A stretch of 8,066 bases of DNA from Synergistaceae bacterium (GCA_031283975.1 JAITAT010000047.1:1-8066); one strand, 5' to 3'; positions 1-7,152 are shown, numbered from the stretch's first letter. Program-made: numbers and translations. Notes: generated from the letters alone by a model not told the origin.

Positions 1-24
1 CGCTGATTGACGCGCGCCGAACGC

Positions 25-1629
25 TCACCACGCTGACACGCAGCCGTCCGCCCTCGGTTCGGCGGCGCCGGCGAAGGTTCCCGAGCCGGTTTTCCAGATA
101 ATCTCGCCCCGCCCGAACTCATACGGGTCGGCCGCTATGGAGACCGAGTGCCCCATCCGTTCCAATTTTTGAATTACGCCCCCGTTGAACCCAGGCTCGA
201 ACGACACGTCCATGCCTCCCGTCCACTGCCACCTCGGGGCGTCGAGCGCCTCCTGCGGATTCATCCCGAAATCGACGCAATTCATCACGACCTGCAAGTG
301 CCCCTGCGGCTGCATATAAGCGCCCATTACGCCGAAAGGGCCTATCGGCTCTCCGCCTTTCGTGATGAAACCGGGAATTATCGTGTTGTACGGGCGTTTG
401 CCGCCTTCCAGGGCGTTAGGGTGGCCGGGATCGAGCTCGAAACAGAGCGCGCGGTTGTTGAGGGAGACGCCTGTGCCGGGCGGAACCACTCCCGCGCCGG
501 TACCCCTGAAGTTGCTCTGTATGTACGATACCATATTGCCCTCGCCGTCCGCCGTACAAAGATAAACCGTTCCCCCGGAGTAAGGATCGCCGTGATTGCG
601 GAGCGCGGCGTCATTTCCAATCTCCGATCTCCGGCGGGCGAGATATTCCCCGGACAGCGTTTCGTCCACGGGAACCTTCGCGAACCTTGGGTCGGCGACA
701 TAGCGTTTCGCGTCCGCGAAGCTAATCTTGACGGCTTCTATCTGTTTGTGGATGACGGCAGGATCGTCGTGTCCCGAAAAATCGAAATCCCGCATCAGCC
801 CCAAAGCCATCAGCGCCACTATTCCCTGACTGTTGGGCGGTATCTCCCACACGTCGAATCCTTTGTAGTTGATGCTTATGGGTTCGACCCATTCGGGCCG
901 AAACGACGCGAAATCGTCCTCCGAGAAAAAACCGCCCGTCGCCCTCGAAAAATCGACTATCTTCCGGGCGGTTTCACCGGTGTAAAACGATCTCGCGCTT
1001 GTTTCGGCAATGGCTTCCAGCGTCAGTGACATCGCCGGCAGCCTGAAAATTTCGCCCGGTTCAGGCGCGCGCCCGCCGGGGCAGAACGTCTCGAACCACC
1101 CCGCGTGCGTTTCTCCGCCGAGTCCGGCAAATGTTTTGATCGTTCTCTTCCATAGGCGCGATATGTTTACCGGGACGGCGAAACCGCCGCGGGCGTATTC
1201 TATCGCCGGCGCAAGCGTATCGGCGAGGCTCAGCCGCCCCATACGCGACGACAGTTCCGCCCACATGCCGGGCGCTCCCGGGACTGTGGAGGCGCCCCAA
1301 CCGTAAGTCGGTATTTTCCCCATTCCGCGTTTCGCGAAAGCGTCTATTCCATACGACAGGGGCGCCGGCCCGCAGGCGTTTATGCCGCGTAATTTGCCCT
1401 CGTGCCAGACAAGGGCCAGCGCGTCGCTGCCCAGCCCGTTCGACATGGGCTCGACGACCGTCAGAACGGCCGCCGCCGCGATGGCGGCGTCTACCGCGTT
1501 GCCGCCCTTTTTGAGGATATCGACGCCCGCCCCGGCGGCCAGCGGGTCAGACGTCGCCGCCATGCCGCGCGAGGCGTAGACGACGTTTCTTCCGGAAGGG
1601 TACCTGTACAAAAAAGGATCGTATCTCAC
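25..1629 (-). CDS. ggt: Gamma-glutamyltransferase family protein (Ntn hydrolase)
   Basis: A 534-residue protein of the gamma-glutamyltransferase family, whose members cleave or transfer gamma-glutamyl groups from glutathione-like substrates after cutting themselves into large and small subunits. Visible family features are the N-terminal KKGGNAVDAAIAAA block (residues 40-53), the segment GGTVYLCTADGEGNMVSYIQ (352-371) and the block beginning GGKRPYNTIIPGF. Thr354 is the expected self-cleavage site and nucleophile, giving a large subunit of about 353 and a small one of about 181 residues. There is no signal peptide, so it should act in the cytoplasm, unlike periplasmic E. coli Ggt. The loop that carries the Gly-Gly pair in E. 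coli Ggt here reads GVMGAYMQPQGH, as in the YwrD-like branch, so the substrate may not be glutathione. The GTG start at 1629 is chosen because GGGAG (1637-1641) lies 7 bases upstream. It is separated from carB by a terminator and has its own predicted promoter. Family assignment is firm; substrate is unknown. Confidence 0.93.
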   Translation of the reverse strand: MRYDPFLYRYPSGRNVVYASRGMAATSDPLAAGAGVDILKKGGNAVDAAIAAAAVLTVVEPMSNGLGSDALALVWHEGKLRGINACGPAPLSYGIDAFAKRGMGKIPTYGWGASTVPGAPGMWAELSSRMGRLSLADTLAPAIEYARGGFAVPVNISRLWKRTIKTFAGLGGETHAGWFETFCPGGRAPEPGEIFRLPAMSLTLEAIAETSARSFYTGETARKIVDFSRATGGFFSEDDFASFRPEWVEPISINYKGFDVWEIPPNSQGIVALMALGLMRDFDFSGHDDPAVIHKQIEAVKISFADAKRYVADPRFAKVPVDETLSGEYLARRRSEIGNDAALRNHGDPYSGGTVYLCTADGEGNMVSYIQSNFRGTGAGVVPPGTGVSLNNRALCFELDPGHPNALEGGKRPYNTIIPGFITKGGEPIGPFGVMGAYMQPQGHLQVVMNCVDFGMNPQEALDAPRWQWTGGMDVSFEPGFNGGVIQKLERMGHSVSIAADPYEFGRGEIIWKTGSGTFAGAAEPRADGCVSAW

Positions 1630-1636
1630 GAGTTTT

Positions 1637-1641
1637 CTCCC
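1637..1641 (-). promoter_or_regulatory. Ribosome binding site of the GGT-family gene
   Basis: GGGAG on the minus strand, 7 bases before a GTG codon. It supports GTG rather than a downstream ATG (Met23) as the start. Confidence 0.6.
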
Positions 1642-1664
1642 GCCTTAAAATAAATGATTCGTAT

Positions 1665-1693
1665 ATTTTAGCGAAATAAGGCGGCCGCGTCAT
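1665..1693 (-). promoter_or_regulatory. Predicted sigma-70-type promoter of the GGT-family gene
   Basis: On the minus strand, ATGACG (-35, 1688-1693; 4 of 6 consensus) and TAAAAT (-10, 1665-1670; 5 of 6) are separated by 17 bases. The expected start is near 1658, giving a leader of about 28 bases that carries the ribosome binding site. It lies just downstream of the carAB terminator hairpin, so the gene appears to be its own transcription unit. This is a pattern match only. Confidence 0.5.
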
Positions 1694-1720
1694 CAGACAA
1701 TTTTATCCAGATCCGCGGGC

Positions 1721-1743
1721 AAAAAACCTCGGGCGCTGCCCGA
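1721..1743 (-). terminator. Rho-independent terminator of the carA-carB operon
   Basis: Read on the minus strand this is TCGGGC-AGC-GCCCGA followed by GG and six T residues: a 6-bp GC-rich stem, 3-base loop and T tract. It sits about 107 bases after the carB stop codon and before the GGT promoter. On the plus strand there is no T run after the hairpin, so it should act only on minus-strand transcripts. The GG between stem and T tract makes it slightly imperfect. Confidence 0.7.
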
Positions 1744-1799
1744 ACCCGGCAGGGAGCTTGCTCCCCGCGCCCTCTTAATTTTGACTCCGCTGAAGAGGG
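1729..1799. repeat. Cluster of three adjacent inverted repeats
   Basis: Three hairpins lie side by side between carB and the GGT gene. The first is TCGGGC/GCCCGA (1729-1734 and 1738-1743, loop GCT). The second is GGGAGC/GCTCCC (1752-1757 and 1760-1765, loop TT). The third is CCCTCTT/AAGAGGG (1770-1776 and 1793-1799, 16-base loop). The first is the terminator; the other two lack T tracts. The paired GC hairpins joined by AACCCGGCA look like a dispersed intergenic palindromic repeat, but no second copy is present in this window to prove it. The rest of the 220-base gap (1630-1849) holds only the GGT promoter and ribosome binding site. Confidence 0.55.
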
Positions 1800-1849
1800 G
1801 ATGATTTTGAACGGGGGGCGTTCCTGTGTGTATGCTGTATTCCCCGCGA

Positions 1850-2689
1850 TCAGATATCGACGGTTCCCTCGAACGCCTTGCGGACTTTGCAGTGCAGTAT
1901 GACCTCGCCGCCCGAATAGTCGACCATCATGTCCCCGCCGTTTTGTATGACCCTTTTAGGGCCGCGGCGCTCGCAGAATCCATTTTCGACGGCGGCCACG
2001 ACGGCGGCGCAGGCTCCGCTTCCGCTCGCCACGGTCTCGCCGTCGCCGCGCTCCCACACGCGCATCGACAGCGTTCCCTCGTCGACGATGCGGACGAACT
2101 CGACGTTCGAGCGTTTGGGGAAAATAGGCGCGCACTCCACCAGGGGCCCTATTCTGCCGATATCGAGGCGTTCGAGGTCGTCGCAGAATATCACGCAGTG
2201 CGGGCTGCCCATCGAGACGCACGTTACGCAGAACGTATCTCCGCCTATATCGACGACGCGCCCCATGACCTTTTCGCCGCGCAGGTTCACGGGGATCGCG
2301 GACGGTTCAAACAGCGGGACGCCGAGGTTCACCTCGCCGGATATCACCTCGCCGTGCCGGGTCAGGACACGTATCCGTCTCGTTCCGCTCTGTGTGTCGA
2401 TGACCATATCCTTACGCCCGCCGGTCCGTCCGCTCTCGAAGAGATATTTCCCCGTGCAGGCGACGGCTGACGCGCTCATCAGACCCTCGCTGCCGTCCGT
2501 GTTGAAGAGTCTCATGTATGCGTCCGCCACGTCGGACGGGTTTATCATCACCACACCGTAGCCTCCGACGCCGAAGTGCCTGTCCCCCAGCATTATAGAG
2601 AGCGACTCGGGAGAGGCTATCTCCTGATCGAATCCGTCGAAATACAGGTCGTCCTTGCCGCAGCTGTGCATCTTGCAGAAACGGATGGT
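1850..2689 (-). other. C-terminal DapF-like domain of the carB product, catalytic cysteines replaced
   Basis: Residues 1069-1347 match diaminopimelate epimerase over its whole length (normal DapF is about 275 residues). The start IRFCKMHSCGKDD corresponds to the usual FTKMHGLGNDF. RHFGVGGYGVVMI, RLFNTDGSEG, SMGSPHCVIF, SNVEFVRI and ERGDGETVASGSGACAA follow in family order. DapF uses two cysteines as acid and base. The first, in the CGNGxRC motif, is Ser1140 here (the motif reads SASAVAC). The second, in ETxACGTGA, is Ser1290 (ETVASGSGA). Both codons are AGC. The Asn of GLGND is Lys1080 and the Asn of GNPH is Ser1230, while Asn1131, Asn1263, Glu1281 and Arg1282 are kept. The fold and part of the substrate pocket therefore look preserved, but ordinary LL-to-meso-DAP epimerisation is unlikely. 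It may be a ligand-binding or regulatory domain, or an isomerase with changed chemistry. No separate ribosome binding site precedes Met1063 or Met1057. Confidence 0.88.
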
Positions 2690-5600
2690 GCGTTTGGAAC
2701 GTCTCATGTTCGCTATATCGACCATCTCGGTGTTGTCCTCGCAGTAGCGGCTCCGGAGACAGTCGGCGACGGCGGTCGCGGTGTCTATGGACGTAAGACA
2801 CGGTATGCCGAGCCTGACCGCGAGCGAGCGGAACCTCACGCTCTCGCGCGCGGGGTCGCGCCCCCGGCCCGAGGTCGACACGATGAACGCCACCTTGCCG
2901 TCCTCGATGAGCGTGGCAACGTTGTCGGACGCCTCGCCTATCTTATGTATGATCATCGCCGGAAGCCCGGCGCGGGCAAGCACTTTGGCCGTGCCTTTCG
3001 TGGCGTAGAGATGAAAGCCGAGCGTCGCGTACTTTTTAGCCACGTCCACTATTTCGGGCTTGTCGCTGTCGCGGACGGTAAAGAGTACGCCGCCGCCGAG
3101 CCCCATATTGTACCCCGCGGCGAGAAGTCCCTTGTACATGGCCTCCTCCAGCGTCTTGCCTATTCCCATCACCTCTCCGGTGGACTTCATCTCGGGGCCG
3201 AGGTGAGTGTCGACCCCGTGAAGCTTCTCGAACGAAAAGACCGGCACTTTGACCGCCGTATACGGCGCCGGGGGGTATAACCCCGTTCCGTATCCCATTC
3301 CGCTCAATTTTTCGCCGAGCATGGCCCTGGTGGCGAGATCCACCATCGGAATGCCCGTAACCTTGCTTATGTAAGGCACCGTGCGCGAGGCCCTGGGGTT
3401 GACCTCTATCACGTACAATTCCTCGCCCTGCACGATGTACTGGACGTTGACCAGTCCGAGGGTGTTCATCGAGAGCGCGATATCGCGCGTGTGCCCCACG
3501 ATTTTTTCTATAAGGCCGTCGGTGACGTTGATGGCCGGGTAGACCGCTATCGAGTCCCCGGAATGTATGCCGGTGCGCTCAACATGCTCCATTATGCCTG
3601 GTATCAGTATGTCCTCGCCGTCGCATATCGCGTCGACCTCTATCTCGATGCCGCGCAGGTACTTGTCTATCAGCACCGGGCCGTAGACGTCGCCGCTCAG
3701 TATTATCCCCATGAACTCGCGCAGGTCTTCCTCGGAAAAGGCGATGCTCATGTTCTGGCCTCCCAGAACATAGGACGGGCGCACCAGCACGGGATAGCCG
3801 AGACGCGCGGCAACGGCGGCGGCTTCCTCGACCGAGAAAGCCGTGCCGCCCTCGGGCCGCAGTATTCCCAGTCTTTCGAGCAGCGCGTCGAAGCGCTTGC
3901 GGTCCTCGGCGAGGTCTATGCTGTCGAACGACGTCCCGAGGATGCGCCAGTTGTTCTCGCTCAGGTATCTGGCGAGCTTGATCGCTGTCTGCCCGCCGTA
4001 TGCCGCCACGACGCCGACGGGCTGTTCGAGGAGCAGGATGTCGCCCACGTCCTCCGGCGTCAGCGGCTCGAAGTAAAGCCTGTCGGCGGTGTCGAAGTCG
4101 GTGGAGACGGTCTCGGGGTTGTTGTTGATTATCGCGACCTCGTAACCCTGTTTTTTGAGCGCCCACACGCAATGGACGCTGGAATAGTCGAACTCTATGC
4201 CCTGCCCTATCCGAATCGGGCCGGAGCCCAAAACCACCACGGTTCCCTTTTTGTAGTTTACGGAAGTTCCGATGAACTCGGCGGCCTCGTTTTCGCCGCG
4301 AGTGGCGTAAAAATACGGCGTGCGCGCCGCGAATTCGCCCGCGCAGGTGTCGACCATCTTGTAGGAGGCCGGTATGTGACGTTTGACGGGGGAACCGGAT
4401 ATCTTTTCGAGTACGGCGTCGGGATAGCCGAGGCGTTTGCCCTCCCTGTACGATTCGTCGTCCAGGCCGCCCGAGCGCAAGCGTTCCTCGAAATCCGCCA
4501 GGTTTTTGAGTTTATAGAGGAACCAGCGGTCGATCTTCGTGATATCGAAAATTTCGTCGCATGAAACGCCCCTTCTCAGGAGTTCGAACACCTGAAATAT
4601 CCGTTCGTCGGTGGGAGACGCTATGGCGGATTTCAGTTCGCCGTCGCCCGCGCGTTCCAGTTTGGAGAGGTAAAGGGTCTGCTGATGAATCTCGGCCCCG
4701 CGTATAGCTTTCATCAGAGCCGCCTCGAAATTGTCCGCGAGCGCCATAACCTCGCCCGTGGCTTTCATCTGGGTGCCGAGCGTCCGGGGCGCGGAGGCGA
4801 ACTTGTCGAAGGGCCACTTTGGGAATTTGACCGCAACGTAGTCGATGGCGGGCTCGAAGCAGGCGCACGTCTTGCCCGTGACGGCGTTCGGTATTTCGTC
4901 GAGCCTGTAGCCTATGGCTATCTTCGCCGCGACCTTGGCTATCGGGTAGCCCGTGGCTTTGGAGGCAAGCGCGGACGAACGCGAAACCCTGGGGTTCACC
5001 TCTATGACGGCGTATTCGAAGCTGTCGGGGTTGAGCGCGAACTGACAGTTGCAGCCGCCCTCTATCTCCAGTTCGCGGATTATATCGAGCGCGGCCGTGC
5101 GAAGCATCTGATATTCCTTGTCGGACAGTGTGAGAGCCGGGGCGACGACTATGCTGTCGCCGGTGTGAATGCCCACGGGATCGAGGTTTTCCATGCTGCA
5201 CACGGTGATGCAATTTCCGACCGAGTCGCGCATGACCTCGTACTCTATCTCCTTCCACCCCGCAACCGATTTTTCGACGAGTATCTGCCCTATCGGCGAG
5301 AATTTCAGCCCGACGAGCGCGGTGCCGCGCAGTTCCTCCTCGCACGACGCTATGCCGCCCCCGGTTCCGCCGAGGGTGAAAGCGGGGCGAACTATGACGG
5401 GATAACCTATCGACTCGGCGAATTTGACCGCCTCGCCGACGGCGCTCACCACGTCGGACGGTATGACGGGCTGGCCTATGCGCTCCATCGTCTCCTTGAA
5501 CAGCCTTCTGTCCTCCGCCCTGTCTATGGTCTCGGGACGCGCTCCGAGAAGCGTTATGCCGTTGTTTTCAAAAAAGCCCTCGCGCGCGAGCTTCATCGCG

Positions 5601-5893
5601 AGGTTAAGCCCCGTCTGACCGCCGAGCGTGGGCAGCACGCTGTCCGGTTTTTCCTTCAATATTCTCCTTTTGAGCGTGCCGGCGGTCAGCGGTTCTATGT
5701 ACACGGAGCCGGCCATCGCCGTGTCGGTCATTATCGTGGCCGGGTTGGAATTCACCAGCACTATGGATATGCCGTCCTCTTTAAGGGCGCGGCAGGCCTG
5801 AGTGCCGGCGTAGTCGAACTCGGCGGCTTGTCCTATCACTATCGGGCCCGAGCCTATGACGAGTGTCTTGCGGATGTTTTTGTTTTTAGGCAT
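1850..5893 (-). CDS. carB: Carbamoyl-phosphate synthase large subunit fused to a DapF-like domain
   Basis: The large subunit makes carbamoyl phosphate from bicarbonate, two ATP and ammonia delivered by CarA; the product feeds arginine and pyrimidine synthesis. Residues 1-400 form the carboxyphosphate half, with GSGPIVIGQAAEFDYAG at 14-30 and NPRVSRSSALASKATG at 300-315. Residues 401-550 are the linker or oligomerisation part. Residues 551-930 are the carbamoyl-phosphate half, with GSGPIRIGQGIEFDYSS at 556-572 and NPRASRTVPYISKVTG at 832-847. Residues 931-1062 are the MGS-like allosteric domain, with ATKGTAKVL and a conserved TSGRG. A normal CarB ends near here (E. coli has 1073 residues), but this frame runs on for about 280 residues as a DapF-fold domain, described separately. 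The ATG start overlaps the carA stop by 8 bases (ATGCCTAA), and AAGGAA (5901-5906) lies 7 bases upstream, which implies translational coupling. All CarB core motifs look intact. No stop or frame change is visible at the junction. Confidence 0.97.
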   Translation of the reverse strand: MPKNKNIRKTLVIGSGPIVIGQAAEFDYAGTQACRALKEDGISIVLVNSNPATIMTDTAMAGSVYIEPLTAGTLKRRILKEKPDSVLPTLGGQTGLNLAMKLAREGFFENNGITLLGARPETIDRAEDRRLFKETMERIGQPVIPSDVVSAVGEAVKFAESIGYPVIVRPAFTLGGTGGGIASCEEELRGTALVGLKFSPIGQILVEKSVAGWKEIEYEVMRDSVGNCITVCSMENLDPVGIHTGDSIVVAPALTLSDKEYQMLRTAALDIIRELEIEGGCNCQFALNPDSFEYAVIEVNPRVSRSSALASKATGYPIAKVAAKIAIGYRLDEIPNAVTGKTCACFEPAIDYVAVKFPKWPFDKFASAPRTLGTQMKATGEVMALADNFEAALMKAIRGAEIHQQTLYLSKLERAGDGELKSAIASPTDERIFQVFELLRRGVSCDEIFDITKIDRWFLYKLKNLADFEERLRSGGLDDESYREGKRLGYPDAVLEKISGSPVKRHIPASYKMVDTCAGEFAARTPYFYATRGENEAAEFIGTSVNYKKGTVVVLGSGPIRIGQGIEFDYSSVHCVWALKKQGYEVAIINNNPETVSTDFDTADRLYFEPLTPEDVGDILLLEQPVGVVAAYGGQTAIKLARYLSENNWRILGTSFDSIDLAEDRKRFDALLERLGILRPEGGTAFSVEEAAAVAARLGYPVLVRPSYVLGGQNMSIAFSEEDLREFMGIILSGDVYGPVLIDKYLRGIEIEVDAICDGEDILIPGIMEHVERTGIHSGDSIAVYPAINVTDGLIEKIVGHTRDIALSMNTLGLVNVQYIVQGEELYVIEVNPRASRTVPYISKVTGIPMVDLATRAMLGEKLSGMGYGTGLYPPAPYTAVKVPVFSFEKLHGVDTHLGPEMKSTGEVMGIGKTLEEAMYKGLLAAGYNMGLGGGVLFTVRDSDKPEIVDVAKKYATLGFHLYATKGTAKVLARAGLPAMIIHKIGEASDNVATLIEDGKVAFIVSTSGRGRDPARESVRFRSLAVRLGIPCLTSIDTATAVADCLRSRYCEDNTEMVDIANMRRSKRTIRFCKMHSCGKDDLYFDGFDQEIASPESLSIMLGDRHFGVGGYGVVMINPSDVADAYMRLFNTDGSEGLMSASAVACTGKYLFESGRTGGRKDMVIDTQSGTRRIRVLTRHGEVISGEVNLGVPLFEPSAIPVNLRGEKVMGRVVDIGGDTFCVTCVSMGSPHCVIFCDDLERLDIGRIGPLVECAPIFPKRSNVEFVRIVDEGTLSMRVWERGDGETVASGSGACAAVVAAVENGFCERRGPKRVIQNGGDMMVDYSGGEVILHCKVRKAFEGTVDI

Positions 5894-6980
5894 GTTTGCG
5901 TTCCTTCATCATGCCGATGAAACGCCCGAACAGAAATTCCGTATCGAGCGGCCCGGCGGACGCTTCGGGGTGGAACTGCACCGTGAATGCCGGAATGTTT
6001 TTATAGTCCATGCCCTCGCATGTGCCGTCGTTGGCGTTTGCGTAACGCATCTCAGCCACGGCGTCCGGCATACTCTCATGGGCGACCGTGTAGCCGTGAT
6101 TTTGCGTGGTTATGTGGAGCGAGCCCGTTTTCATGTCGCGAACCGGCTGGTTGGCGCCTCTGTGCCCGTACTTGAGACGGAGCGTCCGCGCGCCCATCGC
6201 GAGCGCCAGGAGCTGGTGCCCCAGGCAGATGCCGAATATCGGAACGCCGGTTTGCGTGAATTTTCTCAATTCCTCTATGACGCCGGGATTGTCGGCCGGG
6301 TCGCCGGGCCCGTTGCAGAGCATCACGCCGTCGGGACGCATGTCCGCTATACGTTCGGCGCTGTAATCGTGCGGAACCAGAGTGACCTCGCAGCCGCGCG
6401 CGGCGAGCGATTTCGCGATGTTCCCCTTTGCTCCGAAGTCCCACAGGACGACCCGGTAGAGCGTCTCCCCGCCGGGCTTCACCACGACGGGCGCCTTTAC
6501 CGATACGCCCGCGACGGAGTCTTTTATCGTAAATTTTTTGACTTCGTCCATGTCGGCGTCCATGGGATCCGCGACGATAACGCCGTTCATGACCCCGCGC
6601 TCCCTTATTATCCTGGTTATCGCTCGGGTGTCCACGCCGCATATTCCCACGACGCCCTCGCGTCTGAGGAACGAGTCCAGATCGCCCTCCGACCTGAAAT
6701 TCGACGGATTGCGGCACCACTCGCGCACGACATAACCGCGCGGCTGTACGCGCGCGCTTTCAAAATCGGGGCCGATCACGCCGTAATTTCCGATCATGGG
6801 AAACGTCTGAACTATTATCTGTCCGTAATAGCTGGGATCGGTCAGGGTTTCGAGGTATCCGGTCATCCCCGTGGTGAACACCACCTCGCCGACGGTTCCG
6901 CCCTCCTCGGGACGGCGGCCGAACGATCCGCCCTCGAACGTCATCGAATTTTCAAGAACCAGATAAGCCGGAGACGACAC
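5886..6980 (-). CDS. carA: Carbamoyl-phosphate synthase small subunit (glutamine amidotransferase)
   Basis: A 364-residue protein of normal CarA length. It hydrolyses glutamine and passes ammonia through a tunnel to CarB. Residues 1-150 form the N-terminal CarA domain (LVLENSMTFEGGSFG, EVVFTTGMTGYLETLTDPSY, GICGVDTRAITRIIRERG). Residues 176-360 are the class I amidotransferase domain. The catalytic triad is visible: Cys252 in FGICLGHQLLALAMGA, and His337 and Glu339 in QFHPEASAGP. The NHGYTV motif at 294-299 is also present. The start is GTG at 6980; AAGGGGGA (6987-6994) lies 6 bases upstream and no ATG fits better. It is first in the operon with carB, overlapping it by 8 bases, and is transcribed away from the M48 protease gene. 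Confidence 0.97.
   Translation of the reverse strand: MSSPAYLVLENSMTFEGGSFGRRPEEGGTVGEVVFTTGMTGYLETLTDPSYYGQIIVQTFPMIGNYGVIGPDFESARVQPRGYVVREWCRNPSNFRSEGDLDSFLRREGVVGICGVDTRAITRIIRERGVMNGVIVADPMDADMDEVKKFTIKDSVAGVSVKAPVVVKPGGETLYRVVLWDFGAKGNIAKSLAARGCEVTLVPHDYSAERIADMRPDGVMLCNGPGDPADNPGVIEELRKFTQTGVPIFGICLGHQLLALAMGARTLRLKYGHRGANQPVRDMKTGSLHITTQNHGYTVAHESMPDAVAEMRYANANDGTCEGMDYKNIPAFTVQFHPEASAGPLDTEFLFGRFIGMMKERKHA
5901..5906 (-). promoter_or_regulatory. carB ribosome binding site inside the end of carA
   Basis: AAGGAA on the minus strand lies within the last codons of carA (encoding part of KERKHA), 7 bases before the carB ATG. Together with the 8-base gene overlap it points to coupled, balanced synthesis of the two subunits. 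Confidence 0.7.
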
Positions 6981-6986
6981 CTTTTA

Positions 6987-6994
6987 TCCCCCTT
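6987..6994 (-). promoter_or_regulatory. carA ribosome binding site
   Basis: AAGGGGGA on the minus strand with a 6-base spacer to GTG. It fixes the non-ATG start of carA. Confidence 0.7.
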
Positions 6995-7007
6995 GCGTAA
7001 TTCATGT

Positions 7008-7034
7008 TTACCGCAACTATGTAAAGCGCGGTAA
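7008..7034. repeat. Inverted repeat in the carA leader
   Basis: TTACCGC (7008-7014) and GCGGTAA (7028-7034) form a perfect 7-bp inverted repeat around a 13-base loop, between the predicted carA promoter and the carA ribosome binding site. There is no T tract, so it is not a standard terminator. It could be a repressor operator or an RNA hairpin that adjusts carA expression. No known pyrimidine or arginine regulator site was recognised in it. Confidence 0.4.
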
Positions 7035-7048
7035 TATTAACACAGGGG

Positions 7049-7076
7049 AAAATAAAACGCCAGAACAATGTGACAA
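7049..7076 (-). promoter_or_regulatory. Predicted promoter of the carA-carB operon
   Basis: On the minus strand, TTGTCA (-35, 7071-7076; 5 of 6) and TATTTT (-10, 7049-7054; 4 of 6) are 16 bases apart. The start would be near 7042, giving a leader of about 60 bases that contains the inverted repeat at 7008-7034. Other A/T-rich -10 choices exist just downstream, so the exact box is uncertain. Confidence 0.4.
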
Positions 7077-7098
7077 ACACGCATTCGCTCACGCGGTA

Positions 7099-7127
7099 TT
7101 GAATGATATCATATCCGGCAATATAAT
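7099..7127 (+). promoter_or_regulatory. Predicted sigma-70-type promoter of the M48 protease gene
   Basis: TTGAAT (-35, 7099-7104; 4 of 6) and a perfect TATAAT (-10, 7122-7127) are separated by exactly 17 bases. The predicted start is near 7134, about 25 bases before the GTG at 7159. The spacer holds a perfect 10-bp palindrome, ATGATATCAT (7103-7112), that overlaps the -35 box and could be an operator. It is back to back with the carA promoter. Confidence 0.65.
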
Positions 7128-7143
7128 GTTGTTAAAAAATCAC

Positions 7144-7152
7144 AAAGGGGTG
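7144..7152 (+). promoter_or_regulatory. Ribosome binding site that sets the M48 protease start
   Basis: AAAGGGGTG, 6 bases before GTG at 7159. It favours this start over the upstream in-frame TTG at 7099, which lies inside the -35 box. Confidence 0.75.

Noticed and set aside
148..1029. Open frame on the plus strand opposite the GGT gene
   Set aside because: It is a shadow of the GGT frame with an arginine- and histidine-rich composition and no family motif.
1850..2707. A free-standing DapF translated from the internal ATG at 2707 (Met1063)
   Set aside because: There is no convincing ribosome binding site at the right distance before it or before Met1057, and the frame is continuous with CarB. 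Internal initiation is not excluded but is unsupported.
2680..2720. Fusion as a sequencing or assembly error
   Set aside because: Both domains are complete and in frame, with a natural CarB end and DapF start and a short basic linker. An error that removed only a stop codon would have to be very exact. Raw reads were not available.
4685..7034. Long open frames on the plus strand opposite carB and carA (for example 4685-5920 and 5856-7034)
   Set aside because: They lie antisense to genes with unmistakable protein families, their translations have no recognisable motifs, and no ribosome binding sites were seen. They follow from the GC-rich codon use of the minus-strand genes.
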